A DNA stretch of 64,000 bases, taken from the NCBI RefSeq assembly GCF_029784155.1, contig NC_073692.1:232456503-232520502 (forward strand). Direction: 5' to 3'. The notes under the pieces were generated by a model. That model was not told the origin of the DNA and did no database searches. It saw only the letters and a list, made by a program, of their open reading frames with translations. A program made the position numbers and the translations under genes. This DNA comes from Uranotaenia lowii (lineage: Eukaryota > Arthropoda > Insecta > Diptera > Culicidae). Positions 13,219 to 22,964 of this stretch are shown here, one piece after another; position 1 is the stretch's first letter; each line of letters begins with the position of its first letter.

Positions 13219-13473
13219 AAACATACGATCAAAACAAAGATAAAATTAATCAGCGTGTTAAAAACGTGTTGAATAGTTTGCCAGTAGTGCTTATTTTGCG
13301 GAAATTGTTTAAAGGCTAGTTAAAATACTACAGAACACCAAATTGTAAGTCAGAATTCATTATTATTCAACCTGGAATTTCACTAAAATATAAAATTAGC
13401 TTTTAGCTTATAAATTGCTGAAAAGAGGGTGTTTTTCATCTTACCTAACCTAGTCACAGACAACGCCGTGACA
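13128..13473 (+). repeat. 3' LTR of the BEL element
   Basis: 346 bp, same ends as the 5' LTR, with A at 13184 instead of G. Its first 91 bases are the 3' end of the gag-pol frame (stop at 13216-13218). It is followed by the aaggc duplication at 13474-13478. Confidence 0.95.
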
Positions 13474-13650
13474 AAGGCTTAAATAATATTTCAAAACATA
13501 TTTCCGCGAAAAAAATATCTCGATTCGAAGCAGAGAATTAAGCTTAAGCTACGCTATCAAAATTTTATCAGAAAAACCTTTCGTTATTATTTATTGGCCA
13601 CAAATGTGTTGAATCCCAAAGATGGTGTTCAATGTATAGTGTTCTTACCC

Positions 13651-14440
13651 TATTTCAATGCGATATTTTTTAAATTTGGGAACGCTTCTAGGAAGATATT
13701 TAATGTCTTCCCAATACAATTGTTTCATATGATCGAAAGAACAAAGCTTCGATTTGTAGATCGCGTTGTGTCTAAGTAAATTGTTCAGTGCTGATTTTAG
13801 GAGATGGGGAGCATCGTAAAGACAAAATATCTTTTCGCCATCTTATTCTATATGAGGATGGGTATCGCTAACACCCAATGTTTTGTAGAGTGATCTCTTT
13901 GTGGAGTTCTGGTCACATACCAGCACTTTTGGTATGAATCCAGTTTCTCTCACTACATATATCGAGTGCTCTATAATAAGTTTTAATTTAGCAGCATCCA
14001 TGTTTCAGCAAAAAAAGAATCCAATTGCTTGTTTGAATCCGCTTTTGATCGTTTTGATCATGATAGTCAGGCAAGAGTTAGCACGAACTTCAATATGTGT
14101 TTCCGACGAACCAGGTAATGGTGTTGGATACCCAACGAAATAGTCCGGCTTTGAATTCGCAATATAAACTAGTTTTTCTTTTATGGACATTTCGTCAAAT
14201 GCAATTGTTACAAGCCTGTCTGAGGCAGAGAGGGATGAAGCCTTCTTTTTTAAGAGTTTCAATATATCCAGTGCAAATCCATCTCTAACCTCAATTTGCG
14301 ACAAATATTCGCGAATGGTGGTTATTGACTGAAGAGCAAAATAGCGTCGCATTTGTCAATATGCCTTGGGGGAGCAATAGTGTAATGCTATTGCCATATT
14401 TTTAGTTCATGGGAATATCTGGCTCCATATTTCTTGCGTT
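13651..14440 (-). pseudogene. P-type transposase, N-terminal/central part
   Basis: The frame 14005-14352 encodes 115 residues including 'LVTIAFDEMSIKEKLVYI', a conserved acidic stretch of P-element/THAP9 transposases. The reading then meets a TGA (in 'GFFFC*NMDAAK') but stays in phase through 'VLVCDQNSTKRSLYKTLGV', meets a TAA after 'THPHIE', and continues with 'DGEKIFCLYDAPHLLKSAL', the 'PHLxK' motif of the family. Upstream of 14352 a frame-shifted piece (to about 14440) still reads 'YGARYSHELK', matching the segment that precedes the catalytic domain. The right end of the inserted MITE touches this segment at 13651. Confidence 0.85.
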
Positions 14441-14477
14441 TTTTATTTTTTTTTAAGTTAGATTTTCTTTTAGATTT

Positions 14478-15713
14478 TTAACATATTTGAGTAAATAGAA
14501 TAAACCACACATTCCTCCTGGTTTCCGTAACTTTGGGAGCCAAGGGAACCTTGTGTAACTCGAAAAGTTTTCTGAATTTCTTATGGCGATTTTCTTTTTT
14601 GCAATTGTTGTTGATATTATGAAGCCGCCCGCTATTATACTTTAGTACATCCCATACACATAATTGGGCGGTATGCGCGGCGCATCTTATACTGTCAATG
14701 GTCAAATACTGATTATCCTCTTGATATTCAAAAAAATTCAGATCCGGATCTTCCAAATTTCCTATGGGATTATTGGTAACATAATCATCCGACACTGACT
14801 CGTTATTATATTCTTCTTTATTTTCTTCTCCTTCTTCGTCGGATTCTACTTCTTCTTGATATGTATTTCCTATTTCGTATTCCATATGTGTTTCTTCGAC
14901 AATAAGAGTGTCTACCGAAACAGTTTCTTCCTGTATATTCATCCCGCATGATTCAACCGCTTGACGGTGGCCAACATGTTGGCCCCATTATCACTTATGA
15001 CGGTGGATAATTGTTTTCGATGTATTCCGTAAAGTTCCATTACTTGTTCTAGAGCGTTGGACAAATTGCGGTTTGTTTGCCTATCAAGCATTTCAGGTAA
15101 ATTTTCACGTCTTTCTGTACCCACAGTATTTTCGAGACTATCAAGGACATACAGACATAGCAAGCCTTTCATACGTTGGATTCCGTCTTACGACATAAAT
15201 TGGTAAACATTGGTATTAAATGCTCCCTGAATAACAAAACTCAACATTAATATGAGCATTGAATGTTTTACTTAGCAGAGGCGAATATGGCAGAACCGCA
15301 AACGTGTCTATTTCAACGTTGTCGATAGTTTTTGTAAATGATTGTCCACCACAGTCAGTATTTCTTCGACCACATATTGGATATCCGTCGACATTTGTGA
15401 TCGTTTCTTTGGTGAACATTTTCGGGATACTCTTGGCCATGGGCCATGGATCATGTTTACAGTAACGCTATCGAACAGTAATTTATCGGTTGAAGGATCG
15501 CTTTTGCAATCCAAATGAAGGAGCGTGTAGGATTAAAGAAATGTAATTTTTTATGCAGTTCATCAAGGATTTCAATTTTTGTTTGAATGCAAGCATTGTT
15601 ATGTCATGACGATATGTAAGATTTTGTCTTGAGAATAGCAATAGTCTAATTTCCGGCCAGATAGCTGTCGTAGTGTAATGAACAAACACGGTCGTCCGTG
15701 TTCCGAATGTCAT
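14478..15713 (-). pseudogene. hAT transposase relic, central part
   Basis: Several minus frames in order (15713 down to 14478) carry hAT-superfamily signatures. Frame 14939-15172 reads 'GIHRKQLSTVISDNGANML', the conserved 'DNxxNM' catalytic-core motif. Frame 14478-14942 has a long acidic insert (EEVESDEEGEENKEE) and then 'DSIRCAAHTAQLCVWDVLK', the 'CxxHxLQLxV' motif, and 'APKVTETRRNVWFIL' (family: 'xxxTRWNS'). The pieces are in different frames, so it is broken by several indels. The N-terminal BED finger and the C-terminal dimerisation domain are not part of this piece. It lies directly upstream of the P relic on the same strand. Confidence 0.8.
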
Positions 15714-15799
15714 TGTATGTATTCGTCAAAAATATTTAATATAAAGAACGCGAGAAAATGTTTAAAAGAATTCAATTAGCAAATTGTTTTCCAGTATTT

Positions 15800-16206
15800 A
15801 GTTTTTCAGTAATAGCTTAAAGAAGATCTTCATTTAATTTGAGGAACATCACATCTTTAATTTTGTTGTCATGTCTGTTTCGTAAGTACGAGCTTCAACT
15901 CGCTAAATGCTCATTCCACCGTCACTTGAGTGGACGGAGCAGCCAGTTCCACGGTTGCCAAGCGATACATTTCAGAATATTTTTGTTCTTCATACCAAGC
16001 CAGTACTTCAAATTGTCAAACCGTTTGCCACCAGAGTTTGATGAAGTTGACTGTGCCAAGTTTGAAGATCCATGAATAAGTGGTGAGGTTATGTTAACTT
16101 CGGGCATTAATTCCAATTTCTTAGTTTCCTGTAGAACATTTTCATCTGAAGCGGGAAGATGCTTTTTGGTCATCTTTTGCAAAAAATGTTTCTTAATAGT
16201 TTTCAA
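15800..16206 (-). pseudogene. hAT transposase relic, C-terminal dimerisation domain
   Basis: Minus frame 15922-16206 ends in 'GGKRFDNLKYWLGM'. After a one-base frame change, the DNA at ~15990-15830 reads 'WYEEQKYSEMYRLATVELAA', then 'PSTQVTVE*AFSELKLVLTK', the hAT C-terminal dimerisation motif ('xLAxPxxSxxxERAFS'). One TGA replaces the residue before 'AFSELK'. On the minus strand it lies upstream of the other hAT fragment (14478-15713), so the two are rearranged or come from different copies. Confidence 0.75.
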
Positions 16207-17308
16207 TGTTGTTGTCCTAGGCGATGTTGATCAAATCTAGTGTAAAAAACCATGTAAAAAGAACCGTGTTGGAAAAATCGAACAAAACCAACCTGTGTAA
16301 AAAAAACCTTAGTTTATACAATTTTACTCATGTTGCAAATCTTACCTTGCAACTATTTCAAATTAATAAAAAAAAATCGCAAAAAATAAAACGTTTAAGA
16401 TTAAGATTTAGATCTTGATGTACGTCGCTATTTTGATAAGTTTTTTTTTTTTTTCATTTTTCCCAATCACAGCAACCATTGTAATCCATCCACTGCATTT
16501 TCACCTAGTGAATGTCGACTATCGTTTAACATGCGTTATAAATAACATAAGGCAAACTGTAGGATCAAAAATCATGATATGATAAAAAAAAATCCGATTT
16601 GAGGAACGTTACTGATTTTTCAAACGAAATGAAAAGTATCTAAAAGAGAACTTGAATTTAGGCTAGCAATTTGGAACGGAAACAAAAATTAATCTAACTC
16701 ATCATTCTACTTAAAGCAATTAATGTTTATCGCAAACCGCTGCTAAAAAAAGCCTATTTGAACATATCGATTTCACTTTTCAAAGAATGCACACGTGAAA
16801 GAAAATGGATACTTAGCGTCGTTTCACTTCATTCTTTCACTTTCATTCTTTCAATTTTTGCAAAAAAGGATTGTGCAGACACTCGCACTAAATTCGACAT
16901 TTAGGGAAGAAAAGCATCGGCATTAGAAGGCCTAACAGGTTGATCCATCTTCGCTATTAATGAAAACAGCCCTGTGCCTGTGTTCGGAACTGCATTACGG
17001 AAAACCAATTTTTTGAACTCAAAAGCTGTATATTATTTATTATCATTACATTAGGATGAGTTTTCTTAATTAATATTTTAGTGAATACATTTAGTGGATT
17101 TGTTTTTTCGCTTTTACTTTTAGGCTAAGTTCAGTTAAACGATAATGTTTGTTACGAAGGCTGTAAACGAAGGTTGTTTTTGAATCTTATTCCAATAAAA
17201 GGAATAATTTCAACTTACAATGCAGTCGCTAGCTCTTACCGCAAACAGTCTCAAACTTCAGGATAACGTACTGACTATCGATCTAGAGGTAAACAGAACG
17301 GGTTTGAT
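16207..17308. other. AT-rich spacer, no gene
   Basis: AT-rich, with homopolymer runs near 16440. A short direct repeat of the kind 'cgatctaga/gggtaaac' straddles the mariner boundary (around 17278 and 17345). No reading frame of note. Confidence 0.5.
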
Positions 17309-18441
17309 TTAACTAATCTGTCTTCGGGCTAATGGATGGGGAATCGATCTAGGGATAAACGGAACAGGTTTAACTAGTCTAATTTTAAGGATCGCATGAA
17401 CTGTTGAACTGTTCATAGATTCATGGATCGTCTGGTACTCACGGTACTTTTCATGCTGAATTTCATGCTGCTCCAACATACTCCAAACAGCGAAGTCCAT
17501 AGGGTTCAGGTCTGGCGAACTCGCCGGCCACTCGGAGCTCGAAATGAACTCTGGAAAATGTTGCGCAATCCAAAGTTGGGTTTTCTTCGCTTTGTGAGCC
17601 GGCGCCGAGTCCTGTTGGAAAACCCAATCCCTGGAACCAAAATGTCGACGTGCAAACGGTTCGACGACATTCTGTAGAACTAGTTCCCGATATTTATTTT
17701 GTTTGATCTTCACTCCTTCAGGGACAAAAACAGCAGAGTCCGGCCATCACGGGTGATTCCGGCCCAAACCATCACCGATGCTGGTTTCTGTCGCCGGGTG
17801 ACCGTCAGCAAGTCATGGTCATGGCTTCGTGGTCTGTCTGGCAACGAAACTCTGTCGTTCTGCTTATTCACGAACTGCTGTACGGTGAAGAATTTCTCAT
17901 CGGTAAATACGATATTCTTCAACCTTCCTTCCGCGGCCCTCTTCAGCAGCGCCTTCGCTCTGCTACTGCTTCACCGTAAGGCCTTGAACCTTTTGATCTT
18001 GTAGGGCTTGGTCTGAAGTTTATCTTTCAGGATCCGACGGAGACTTCGATCCGATATGTTGAGATCTTCTGCCAATTTAGTGGCACTACGACGAGGATTT
18101 CTCTTAAGGCGCTTCTTGGCGATCTTCGCCATGGCAGGTGTCACCACAGTAGGTCGGCGTCCCCCACCATACCGCTTTTTGGCACTTTCGGTCTCCAGGT
18201 ATCTTTTAACTGTATGGTATACAAAACTTCTTCTGTCCTTCTGCCGTTTGCCAGCTGGGAACAAGGCAACCACAGCGCTACGTTTCTGTACGAGATTCTT
18301 TTTTTCGAATAACACCTGATTACAAAAGTAACACTTACATCCACTTAATGTACACAAAGCGACGAGGGGTCGTTCAATACTGTTTCGTGTGCAACGAAAT
18401 AATTACTAATGAAGTCATGTAGCAGTTCAATTGCCGGACCC
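17309..18441 (-). pseudogene. mariner-type (DD37D, maT-like) transposase relic
   Basis: Minus frames 17971-18357, 17710-17922 and 17309-17713 make one Tc1/mariner transposase of nearly full length. The N-terminal helix-turn-helix region reads 'NPRRSATKLAEDLNISDRSL'. The first catalytic Asp is in 'FTDEKFF', the second in 'VFQQDSAPAHKA' and the third acidic residue in 'SPDLNPMDFAVW'. I count 37 residues between the second and third, so the signature is DD37D, as in the maT clade. A TGA separates the first two frames, which are in phase. A one-base shift near 17712 separates the last two. The C-terminus is replaced by short duplicated sequence. A likely right terminal repeat, ttcaattgccggaccc, ends at 18441 before TA. 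Confidence 0.9.
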
Positions 18442-18443
18442 TA

Positions 18444-19570
18444 TAGAAAAATGGTGTAAGTTTCAATAAAATTTGTTTAAAAAAAATCAAATGAAAATAT
18501 TTGAAAATATATAGTTTTTGATACCGTAAAAATATATATTGATCATTTTTTTTCAATATTTTACAAACATTGGGTAACATTGATCAGTTTCAATTTTGAC
18601 CGTTTTAACGAGTTTTCTTGATCATAAGGGATATAAAACACCCCAAGTAACAATTTTAGTTTTATAAAAAACTGGAAGAACGCCTCAAAACTTCGTTATA
18701 AAACAATGTTTTGGTATATAAACCCCATTAAAACATCTTTAAAACCCTTATAAGAGTAAAAAGTAACATACATTTATTATTTGATCTAGACTGGAATAAT
18801 AAATAGTTGATTGATGGATCATTTTCCCTATTTTCAGTGATAAAGTTGTTGCGCTTCATAATAAAATAAAGCGCCCCACCGTATTTTAGCAAATAAATGT
18901 TAATTATAAAATAATTGTTGAAGTATTCAATTATTCACTTTCGAATAAATGTCTGTCTTTTGCTCGTATATGTCCTAATGTTGCATAACATTTTTTATGA
19001 ATTACTTTACTGCAAGCAAATTTCAATAAAACTGACGAATATTGAAATATTACATAAAAATAATCTTTGGAAATTTCATTTATCCTTCATAAAATGGCGC
19101 ATCATTTGAAAAAACCTATTTGATTTGGATAAATTTGTTATAAGTCCAGCTTTTCTGATAGAATGCCAATCAAGGAGCAATTTTTCTTCTGGCAATCAGT
19201 TTTGCTACCTATAGAACCAAACGATCTCGTCACGGATCTTTTCTAGTGTTTTAGTCTTCAAAACTTGAAACTGACTTGACTCAGTGCATTTCGCATCCGC
19301 AAACGTCACCACAGCATGAATCAAAACAAAAGAAATTCCGTTTGCGTCTCGCGATTTCCTCATAAATCTAAATTTAATAACGCGTTTTCGTTTTCCGTGC
19401 GCCGAAAAATACTGACGAAATTTTATTCAGGTAGACCTAGACGGATTCAGCAGCATTGTTCGTATTCAAGATCCTTCCCTGGTTCGCGGAAGGCGGTCGG
19501 TCGGAACCGGTGTAAAAATGCTACGAAAAATATTCGCTGCTTCTAACTTTATAAATTATATATTATATAT
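18444..19570. other. AT-rich spacer with a possible short exon
   Basis: Mostly AT-rich and repetitive. At 18641 the sequence ccccaagtaacaattttag is an inverted match to the sequence ending at 24020. At about 19421-19560 a less AT-rich block follows 'ttttattcag', which would serve as a splice acceptor, and reads 'VDLDGFSSIVRIQDPSLVRG' onward without a stop for ~45 codons. It has no recognised family. The open frame at 19316-19546 is in another phase and probably spurious. Confidence 0.35.
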
Positions 19571-19973
19571 TAGTCACAACAACTATAAAGTTAATTGTAA
19601 CTAACAGGCTACGTTGAAGTTGATAATAAATTTCAAATTATTTCAGCCAAAATTCAACTCATTTTCGAAAGAATTCTCTATTTCCGCTATTTCCCGAATC
19701 CCCTCATCCCCTTTTCAAATTTTTTACTTACCTGTCCAAACTTTTTTCCACAAACTTTTATCCACAAACTTTTTAATATATATTTTGAAAAATTCTTAAA
19801 CCGCTCGCATGTGTGCTCACTTTTTTAAATTTGACAAAATGGTCGAATTTTTCGCTATTACACGATTAGCATGAGATCATCAATTCAATTTAATTTGAAT
19901 CAAAACAAACGACGTAATTTAGTACACATAAACGCCATCCTACAAAGAACGCTGCCTTTTCATAGAATTTTCT

Positions 19974-22937
19974 TTGAAATGGCAGCGCTACGTGGCAGCG
20001 CTACGTGTTTTAACCCTTGCCCAACAAGGCAAACTGGAACAACTTGCTAGAGAGGCTAGCCGCCTCAAGCTTGAAATTCTGGGACTGAGCGAAGTCCGTA
20101 GGCCTAATACTGGAGAACACAAGACACAATCCGGGCAAGTCTTGCTTTACTCTGGCATACGAGGAGAACATGCTACTCGGGAACGAGGAGTTGGTTTCCT
20201 GTTAAGCCCGCAGGCCTACGCGGCCCTCATTAGATGGGAACCGATAAACGAAAGAATAATCGTAGCCAGATTCAGAACACGGGTTAGAAACCTTACAATG
20301 GTCCAGTGTTATGCGCCAACTGACGTTGCCGACTTGCAGGAGAAAGAGCAGTTTTACAGTCAACTGAACAGCGTGGTTGAGAAAATTCCGAAGGGTGACA
20401 TTCAAATCCATTTTGGCGACTTCAACGCAAAGATTGGCTCCGATAATCAGGACCTTGAGCGCATCATGGGGCGCCATAGCCTAGGACAGATGAGCGAAAA
20501 CGGAGAGCTGTTTGTAGAATTTTGTGGCAACAACAACATGGTGATCGGTGGATCGCTCTTCCCCCATCGACCAGCACAAAAGGTCACTTGGGTATCCCGA
20601 GATGGCCGAACAGAAAATCAAATTGACCACATCTGCATCAGCCGAAAATGGAGAAGGAGCCTTCTTGATGTCCGCAACAAACGAAGCGCAGACATTGCAT
20701 CTGACCATCACCTCGTCCTTGGCGAGATACGACGGAGAGTTGCGCGTGTCCAACGGCGCGAGGAGAAAGTCGGGTGTCGATACGACGTCCGCCGGTTGGA
20801 GAATCCAGAGGTGAAAAGGGCATACGTTGAACAGCTAGAATCCCGAGCCTCAGAGCTGCCGACAGACGGAACAGTCGAAGAACAGTGGTGTGGAATCAAG
20901 AATGCCTTTATCACGACGAGCCATGGTACTCTCGGTAAAGTTTGTGGAAGACGAAGTGAATGGATGTCGGATGAAACCTGGAGGATGATCGATGATCGGA
21001 GAAAGGCGAAAGACGGAATTGAGCAGGCATGTACCGGGTCAGCCAAAGCAGCCGCCCGCTTAAGATATGCGGAGCTGGAAAAGGCAGTTAAACGAGCTTG
21101 TAGACGAGACAAGAGAGCCTGGACAAACTCCCTAGCCGAAGAGGGAGAAAGAGTCGCCGCCAATGGAGATATCCGATTACTATATGACATTTCTCGCCGC
21201 CTCAGTGGTGCAAGGACTAATGCAAGAATGCCGCTGAAAGACCGAGCAGGTCAGTTATTGACCGATCGAACAGATCAGCTCAAACGATGGACTGAGCACT
21301 TCGAACAACTCTTCCGAGTCACGAATAGCGATGGCCAACAGAACCCGCCGCTCGAAGCGCCAACAGTGAGTCGCATAAATGGCGTCAACTCGGAAGCGCC
21401 CTCGCTGGCTGAAATAGAAGCGGCAATCAAAAACATGAAATCCAACAAAGCACCTGGGATCGATTGCATCCCTGCTGAAATGCTGAAAGCCGACCCTGCC
21501 CTATCAGCACAAATGTTGCACCGTCTTTTCGCTGACATCTGGGATACTGCAACATTCCCGGCCGACTGGATGCAGGGTATCCTCGTTAAGGTCCCGAAGA
21601 AAGGAGACCTGACAGAGTGTGGTAACTGGCGAGGCATAACGTTGATCTGTACAACCCTCAAAGTACTCTGCAAGGTGATCCTGAACAGGATCCAGGAGAA
21701 AATCGACGCTACACTCCGACGGCAACAAGCTGAATTCCGATCCGGACGATCATGTGTGGACCACATCACAACACTAAGAATCATACTGGAACAAATCAAC
21801 GAATTCCAGGACTCTCTTCTGCTGGTGTTCGTTGATTTCGAAAAAGCATTCGACCGACTTAACCATGAAAACATCTGGGCGGCTCTAAGGCGACGAGGGG
21901 TCCCAGAGAAACTAGTCCATCTCATCGCAGCACAATACGAGGCATTTTCGTACAAGGTCTTGCACGACGGTGTCTTATCCGAACCAATCCCGGTAACTGC
22001 TGGAGTGAGACAAGGATGTATTCTATCCCCGCTACTTTTTCTTATCGTAATGGATGAGATTCTGATTGGATCGATTGACTGTGCACCGAACCGAGGATTG
22101 CCGTGTAATCCTTCAACAATGGAGCAACTGAACGACCTTGACCTGGCTGACGATATTGTTTTGCTCGCCCAAACACAACCAGATATGCAGAGCAAACTCG
22201 ACGACCTCACCGAAAGTTCCAAGGCAGCAGGTCTCAAAGTCAATGTCGGAAAGGCCAAGTCGATGGAGATCAACACAGAAAATCCCTCCAGTTTCATGGT
22301 AGCTGGGCAACAAATTGAGAAAGTGGAGTGCTTCCAGTATCTTGGTAGCCAGATAACGCCTGATGGTGGTACCAGAAAAGACATCGAAACCCGGATCAGA
22401 AAGGCCCGATTTGCGTTTGCGAGTCTCCGAAACATCTGGCGGTCACGCCAGATCTCTCTAAGAACGAAAATCCGAATCTTCAACTCAAACGTCAAATCCG
22501 TATTGCTGTACGGGTGCGAATCTTGGTGCACATATGCGGTAACGACGCGAAAACTGCAAGTATTTGTAAACCGCTGCCTGCGGAATATCATCCGCGCTTG
22601 GTGGCCTGGCAACTGGATCTCGAATGAGGAGCTACATCGCCGGTGTCATCAAAAGGCGCTAGAAATCGAGATTCGGGAACGTAAGTGGAGATGGATTGGG
22701 CACACGCTGCGAAGAGATGAAAACGAGATTTGCAGAGAGGCGCTAGATTGGAATCCAGAAGGTCATCGAAGAAGAGGCAGACCCAGAAACTCGTGGCGGC
22801 AAGGCCTAGCCGCTGAAATCCGAATTGTCGACGAGAATCTTGACTGGGACCAAGTGAAGACGCTGGCTCCGGATCGTCAGCAGTGGAGGTCTTTTACCAC
22901 GGCCCTATGCACCGGAGGATCGGCGCGGGATCATTAA
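19974..22937 (+). CDS. endonuclease/reverse transcriptase of the LINE, 5'-defective
   Basis: Open frame of 987 codons ending in TAA at 22935-22937. Its first codon is TTG, and the first in-frame ATG comes some 110 codons in, so the natural start is missing. APE-type endonuclease: 'LEILGLSEVR' (~40), 'IHFGDFNAKIG' (~147), 'IASDHHLVLGEI' (~242). Reverse transcriptase: 'NKAPGIDCIPAEML' (~490), 'FVDFEKAFDRLNHENI' (~620), 'AGVRQGCILSPLLF' (~680), catalytic 'LADDI' (~725). The C-terminal region 'YLGSQITPDGG' ... 'RWIGHTLRR' ... 'GRPRNSWRQGL' is typical of such elements. The catalytic Asn usually found at the extreme N-terminus ('WNVRTL') reads 'ALRVLTL' here, next to a duplicated ggcagcgctacgt. The copy is therefore probably dead despite its long frame. 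Confidence 0.9.
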   Translation: MKWQRYVAALRVLTLAQQGKLEQLAREASRLKLEILGLSEVRRPNTGEHKTQSGQVLLYSGIRGEHATRERGVGFLLSPQAYAALIRWEPINERIIVARFRTRVRNLTMVQCYAPTDVADLQEKEQFYSQLNSVVEKIPKGDIQIHFGDFNAKIGSDNQDLERIMGRHSLGQMSENGELFVEFCGNNNMVIGGSLFPHRPAQKVTWVSRDGRTENQIDHICISRKWRRSLLDVRNKRSADIASDHHLVLGEIRRRVARVQRREEKVGCRYDVRRLENPEVKRAYVEQLESRASELPTDGTVEEQWCGIKNAFITTSHGTLGKVCGRRSEWMSDETWRMIDDRRKAKDGIEQACTGSAKAAARLRYAELEKAVKRACRRDKRAWTNSLAEEGERVAANGDIRLLYDISRRLSGARTNARMPLKDRAGQLLTDRTDQLKRWTEHFEQLFRVTNSDGQQNPPLEAPTVSRINGVNSEAPSLAEIEAAIKNMKSNKAPGIDCIPAEMLKADPALSAQMLHRLFADIWDTATFPADWMQGILVKVPKKGDLTECGNWRGITLICTTLKVLCKVILNRIQEKIDATLRRQQAEFRSGRSCVDHITTLRIILEQINEFQDSLLLVFVDFEKAFDRLNHENIWAALRRRGVPEKLVHLIAAQYEAFSYKVLHDGVLSEPIPVTAGVRQGCILSPLLFLIVMDEILIGSIDCAPNRGLPCNPSTMEQLNDLDLADDIVLLAQTQPDMQSKLDDLTESSKAAGLKVNVGKAKSMEINTENPSSFMVAGQQIEKVECFQYLGSQITPDGGTRKDIETRIRKARFAFASLRNIWRSRQISLRTKIRIFNSNVKSVLLYGCESWCTYAVTTRKLQVFVNRCLRNIIRAWWPGNWISNEELHRRCHQKALEIEIRERKWRWIGHTLRRDENEICREALDWNPEGHRRRGRPRNSWRQGLAAEIRIVDENLDWDQVKTLAPDRQQWRSFTTALCTGGSARDH

Positions 22938-22951
22938 GTAAGTAAGTAAGT
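22934..22951 (+). repeat. (taag)n tail of the LINE
   Basis: cattaagtaagtaagtaagt overlaps the stop codon and runs to the target duplication. This short tandem repeat takes the place of a poly(A) tail. Confidence 0.8.
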
Positions 22952-22964
22952 AGTCACAACAACT

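Larger units (their letters stand above)
6925..13473 (+). mobile_element. BEL/Pao LTR retrotransposon, nearly intact, young
   Basis: Two direct 346-bp LTRs (6925-7270 and 13128-13473), each starting tgttacgg and ending ccgtgaca, enclose a single long gag-pol frame. The element is flanked by the 5-bp duplication aaggc (6920-6924 and 13474-13478), the usual size for BEL/Pao. I compared the LTRs base by base by eye and see one difference (G at 6981, A at 13184), so insertion is very recent. A purine-rich tract, ggggtggggaa, sits at 13117-13127 just before the 3' LTR. A TGG that could start a tRNA primer-binding site occurs at 7286, but that assignment is weak. One in-frame stop breaks the integrase. 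Confidence 0.95.
6219..13650. mobile_element. TA-flanked MITE inside the P relic, split by the BEL element
   Basis: The left end at 6219 reads gggtagaagcactagttatt and the right end at 13650, reverse-complemented, reads gggtaagaacactatacatt. Both continue with 'gaaca', giving ~25-bp imperfect terminal inverted repeats. Each end is flanked by TA (6217-6218 and 13651-13652), as for Tc1/mariner-type elements. After removing the BEL insertion (6925-13473 plus 5 bp) the MITE is about 880 bp. Its interior is AT-rich with repeated 'attgaac' words and encodes nothing recognisable. The insertion interrupts the P-transposase frame precisely between its two coding halves. Confidence 0.75.
4354..14440 (-). 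mobile_element. P-element-type DNA transposon relic, split by nested insertions
   Basis: Read on the minus strand from 14440 downwards, conceptual translation gives P-element/THAP9-family motifs in family order: a 'YSHELKIWA'-like segment, 'FDEMSIKEKLVYI' at about 14200, 'FKQAIGFFF' at about 14010, 'VCDQNSTKRSLYKTLGV', then 'YDAPHLLKSALNNLL' (~13810). Coding resumes at ~6200 with 'LKKMSVGLGTLCESVTEGLRA', continues with 'TRNLSQDCLEQ' (~5610), and ends in a Cys-bearing C-terminal region (4354-4880). The interruption (6219-13650) is a MITE carrying a BEL element. Without it the relic is ~2.65 kb, a normal P-element size. The N-terminal THAP DNA-binding domain and terminal repeats were not found. 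Stops and frame changes make it inactive. Confidence 0.85.
19571..22964 (+). mobile_element. non-LTR retrotransposon (RTE-like) with target duplication
   Basis: The 14-bp sequence tagtcacaacaact occurs at 19571-19584 and again at 22951-22964, directly after the element's tail, and is a convincing target-site duplication. The tail itself is four-fold 'taag' immediately following the stop codon, so there is essentially no 3' UTR. A single endonuclease/RT frame, a tiny 3' UTR and a short-tandem-repeat tail are typical of RTE-group elements. The clade call is an inference. About 390 bp between the left duplication and the coding frame (19585-19973) is AT-rich and not recognised. Confidence 0.8.

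Noticed and set aside
6925..13473. Endogenous virus (errantivirus or retrovirus) rather than retrotransposon
   Set aside because: Domain order and PHD/Gag/A17 protease are BEL/Pao type, and no envelope-like frame exists between integrase and 3' LTR.
20708..21190. 160-codon minus frame
   Set aside because: Antisense shadow of the same LINE.
21275..22612. 445-codon open frame on the minus strand
   Set aside because: It is exactly antisense to the reverse transcriptase of the LINE and has no domain of its own; codon-bias shadow.
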